Under the pieces are notes generated by a model, which did no database searches, was not told the origin of the DNA, and was given only the letters and a program-made list of their open reading frames with translations. From contig CABQJK010000062.1 in assembly GCA_902464495.1 (NCBI GenBank), forward strand, positions 1 to 6,835: 6,835 bases of DNA, written 5' to 3'. Position numbers and translations under genes: made by a program. The DNA is from an uncultured Collinsella sp. GTDB lineage: Bacteria; Actinomycetota; Coriobacteriia; Coriobacteriales; Coriobacteriaceae. Shown here one piece after another: positions 5,815 to 6,835 of the stretch. Positions within the stretch are counted from its first letter, which is position 1, and the number at the start of each line of letters is the position of its first letter.

Positions 5815-6835
5815 TGGCTGCCAAACTCATCGATCTTTCCTTTACGCTCAACGGCCGTAAGGTCAAGGTTCAGATTGCCCCCGACACTATGCTCTTTGCG
5901 CTGTTGCGTGAGCAGGGTTGCGCGTCGGTGCGCTGTGCCTGCGAAACCACCAACTGCGGTCTGTGTACGGTGTGGCTCGACGGCGACCCGGTGCTGAGCT
6001 GCTCGGTTCCCGCCGCGCGCGTCGAGGGCCATACCATCACCACGCTCGAGGGCCTCAAGGCCGAGTCCGAGGCGCTTGCCCGCGCTATGGCTGCCGAAGG
6101 CGCCGAGCAGTGCGGTTTTTGCGCCCCCGGCCTTATCATGAACGTGCTGGCGCTTGCCCGCGCCGCCAAGGAGGATCCGTGCCTCGTCGCCACGCGCGAG
6201 GAGCTCTCGCGCCAGCTCGCCGGCAACCTCTGCCGCTGCAGCGGCTACGAGAGCCAGCTGCGCGCCATCGTCCGCTTCCTTAACGAGTCCGGCGTGCAGG
6301 TGGGCTTTGAGATGCCCGAGCTGCCGGACAACGACACCAGCTGCGACGGTGTCTCGTACAAGCAGATCACCCATAAGCAGCCCAAGAAGGACTCGAAGGC
6401 CCTGCTCGAGGGCCGTCCCGTCTACACGGGCGATATGGTGCCCGCCGGCGCGCTCATCGTCAAACTCAAGCGCAGCCCCTATGCCCGCGCCAAGATCCGC
6501 TCCATCGATACGTCGCGTGCCCTGAAGGTGCCCGGCGTCGTGGGCGTCTACACCTACGAGGACGTGCCCAAGCGCCGCTTTACCATCGCCGGCCAGAGCT
6601 ATCCGCAGCCGAGTCCCTACGACCGCCTGATTCTCGAGAACCTCGTTCGCTACCAAAACGAGGAGGTGGCGATCGTCGCCGCCGAGACCGAGGAGGCCGC
6701 CGACAAGGCGCTCAAGCTCATCAAGGTCGACTATGAGGTGCTCGAGCCCCTGCTCGACTTTACCCAGGCACTCGATAACGACATCGTGGTCCACCCCGAG
6801 GGCGACGTGACCTTTATGTTCCCGCAGGGCGGCGA
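5814..6835 (+). CDS. Molybdenum hydroxylase, fused [2Fe-2S] and molybdopterin subunit (3' end missing)
   Basis: This begins one base inside the preceding stop codon and runs open to the window end: 340 residues are visible, perhaps 40% of a fused enzyme. Residues 1-80 are a plant-type ferredoxin domain with Cys43, Cys48, Cys51 and Cys63 (CETTNCGLC...C). Residues 95-165 are the helical second [2Fe-2S] domain with QCGFC (99-103) and LCRC (139-142). A linker follows, then from about 200 the a/b-hammerhead domain of the molybdopterin subunit (GRPVYTGDMVP, SPYARAKIRSIDTSRA, VPGVVGVYT). Separate XdhC- and XdhA-like chains are thus joined, as in XdhD and the so-called selenium-dependent xanthine dehydrogenases. 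The cofactor-binding and active-site region lies beyond the window, so substrate (purine, nicotinate, aldehyde or other) and any selenium need remain open. Purine or urate breakdown is a plausible role in a gut anaerobe, but this is inference. Confidence 0.92.
   Translation, partial: MAAKLIDLSFTLNGRKVKVQIAPDTMLFALLREQGCASVRCACETTNCGLCTVWLDGDPVLSCSVPAARVEGHTITTLEGLKAESEALARAMAAEGAEQCGFCAPGLIMNVLALARAAKEDPCLVATREELSRQLAGNLCRCSGYESQLRAIVRFLNESGVQVGFEMPELPDNDTSCDGVSYKQITHKQPKKDSKALLEGRPVYTGDMVPAGALIVKLKRSPYARAKIRSIDTSRALKVPGVVGVYTYEDVPKRRFTIAGQSYPQPSPYDRLILENLVRYQNEEVAIVAAETEEAADKALKLIKVDYEVLEPLLDFTQALDNDIVVHPEGDVTFMFPQGG

Noticed and set aside
5811..6794. Long open frame on the - strand opposite the molybdenum hydroxylase gene
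   Set aside because: The + strand encodes an unmistakable two-cluster [2Fe-2S] protein here; the opposite translation has no domain.

Overview
The window is a GC-rich stretch with strong G/C preference at third codon positions, and every gene I can support lies on the + strand. Protein character, extended -10 promoters and gene content suggest an anaerobic gut actinobacterium of the Coriobacteriia, probably close to Collinsella. This is inference from style and memory, not from a search.

Positions 1-1883 form a selenocysteine (Sec) decoding block. It holds the 3' nine-tenths of selB, the Sec-specific elongation factor, then an extended -10 promoter, selC (tRNA-Sec, anticodon UCA) and a strong intrinsic terminator. 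Positions 1974-3017 hold mobA, which makes the guanylylated molybdenum cofactor, and 15 bases later a small protein with a Cys-rich head on a DUF3343 (putative Se/S carrier) domain. A GC-clamped palindrome closes this unit. Positions 3276-4688 are a stand-alone gdhA (glutamate dehydrogenase) with a strong ribosome binding site and a textbook terminator. Positions 4689-4899 hold a 22-bp perfect palindrome and a promoter. From 4900 to the end runs a translationally coupled pair: an FAD-binding subunit, then a fused [2Fe-2S]/molybdopterin subunit of a xanthine dehydrogenase-type molybdenum hydroxylase, cut by the window end.

The common thread is selenium plus molybdenum: Sec decoding (selB, selC), Mo-cofactor maturation (mobA), a candidate Se/S carrier (DUF3343) and a molybdenum hydroxylase. 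Sec-containing, Mo-dependent formate dehydrogenases and selenium-dependent molybdenum hydroxylases both need such sets. gdhA has its own signals and is probably a metabolic neighbour, assimilating or releasing ammonia, rather than part of the Se/Mo set.

The points most worth a second look are the Cys-rich DUF3343 fusion beside mobA, the C33 and a G-A mismatch in tRNA-Sec, the TMCD in place of the expected TKxD motif in SelB, and the long palindrome before the hydroxylase operon.
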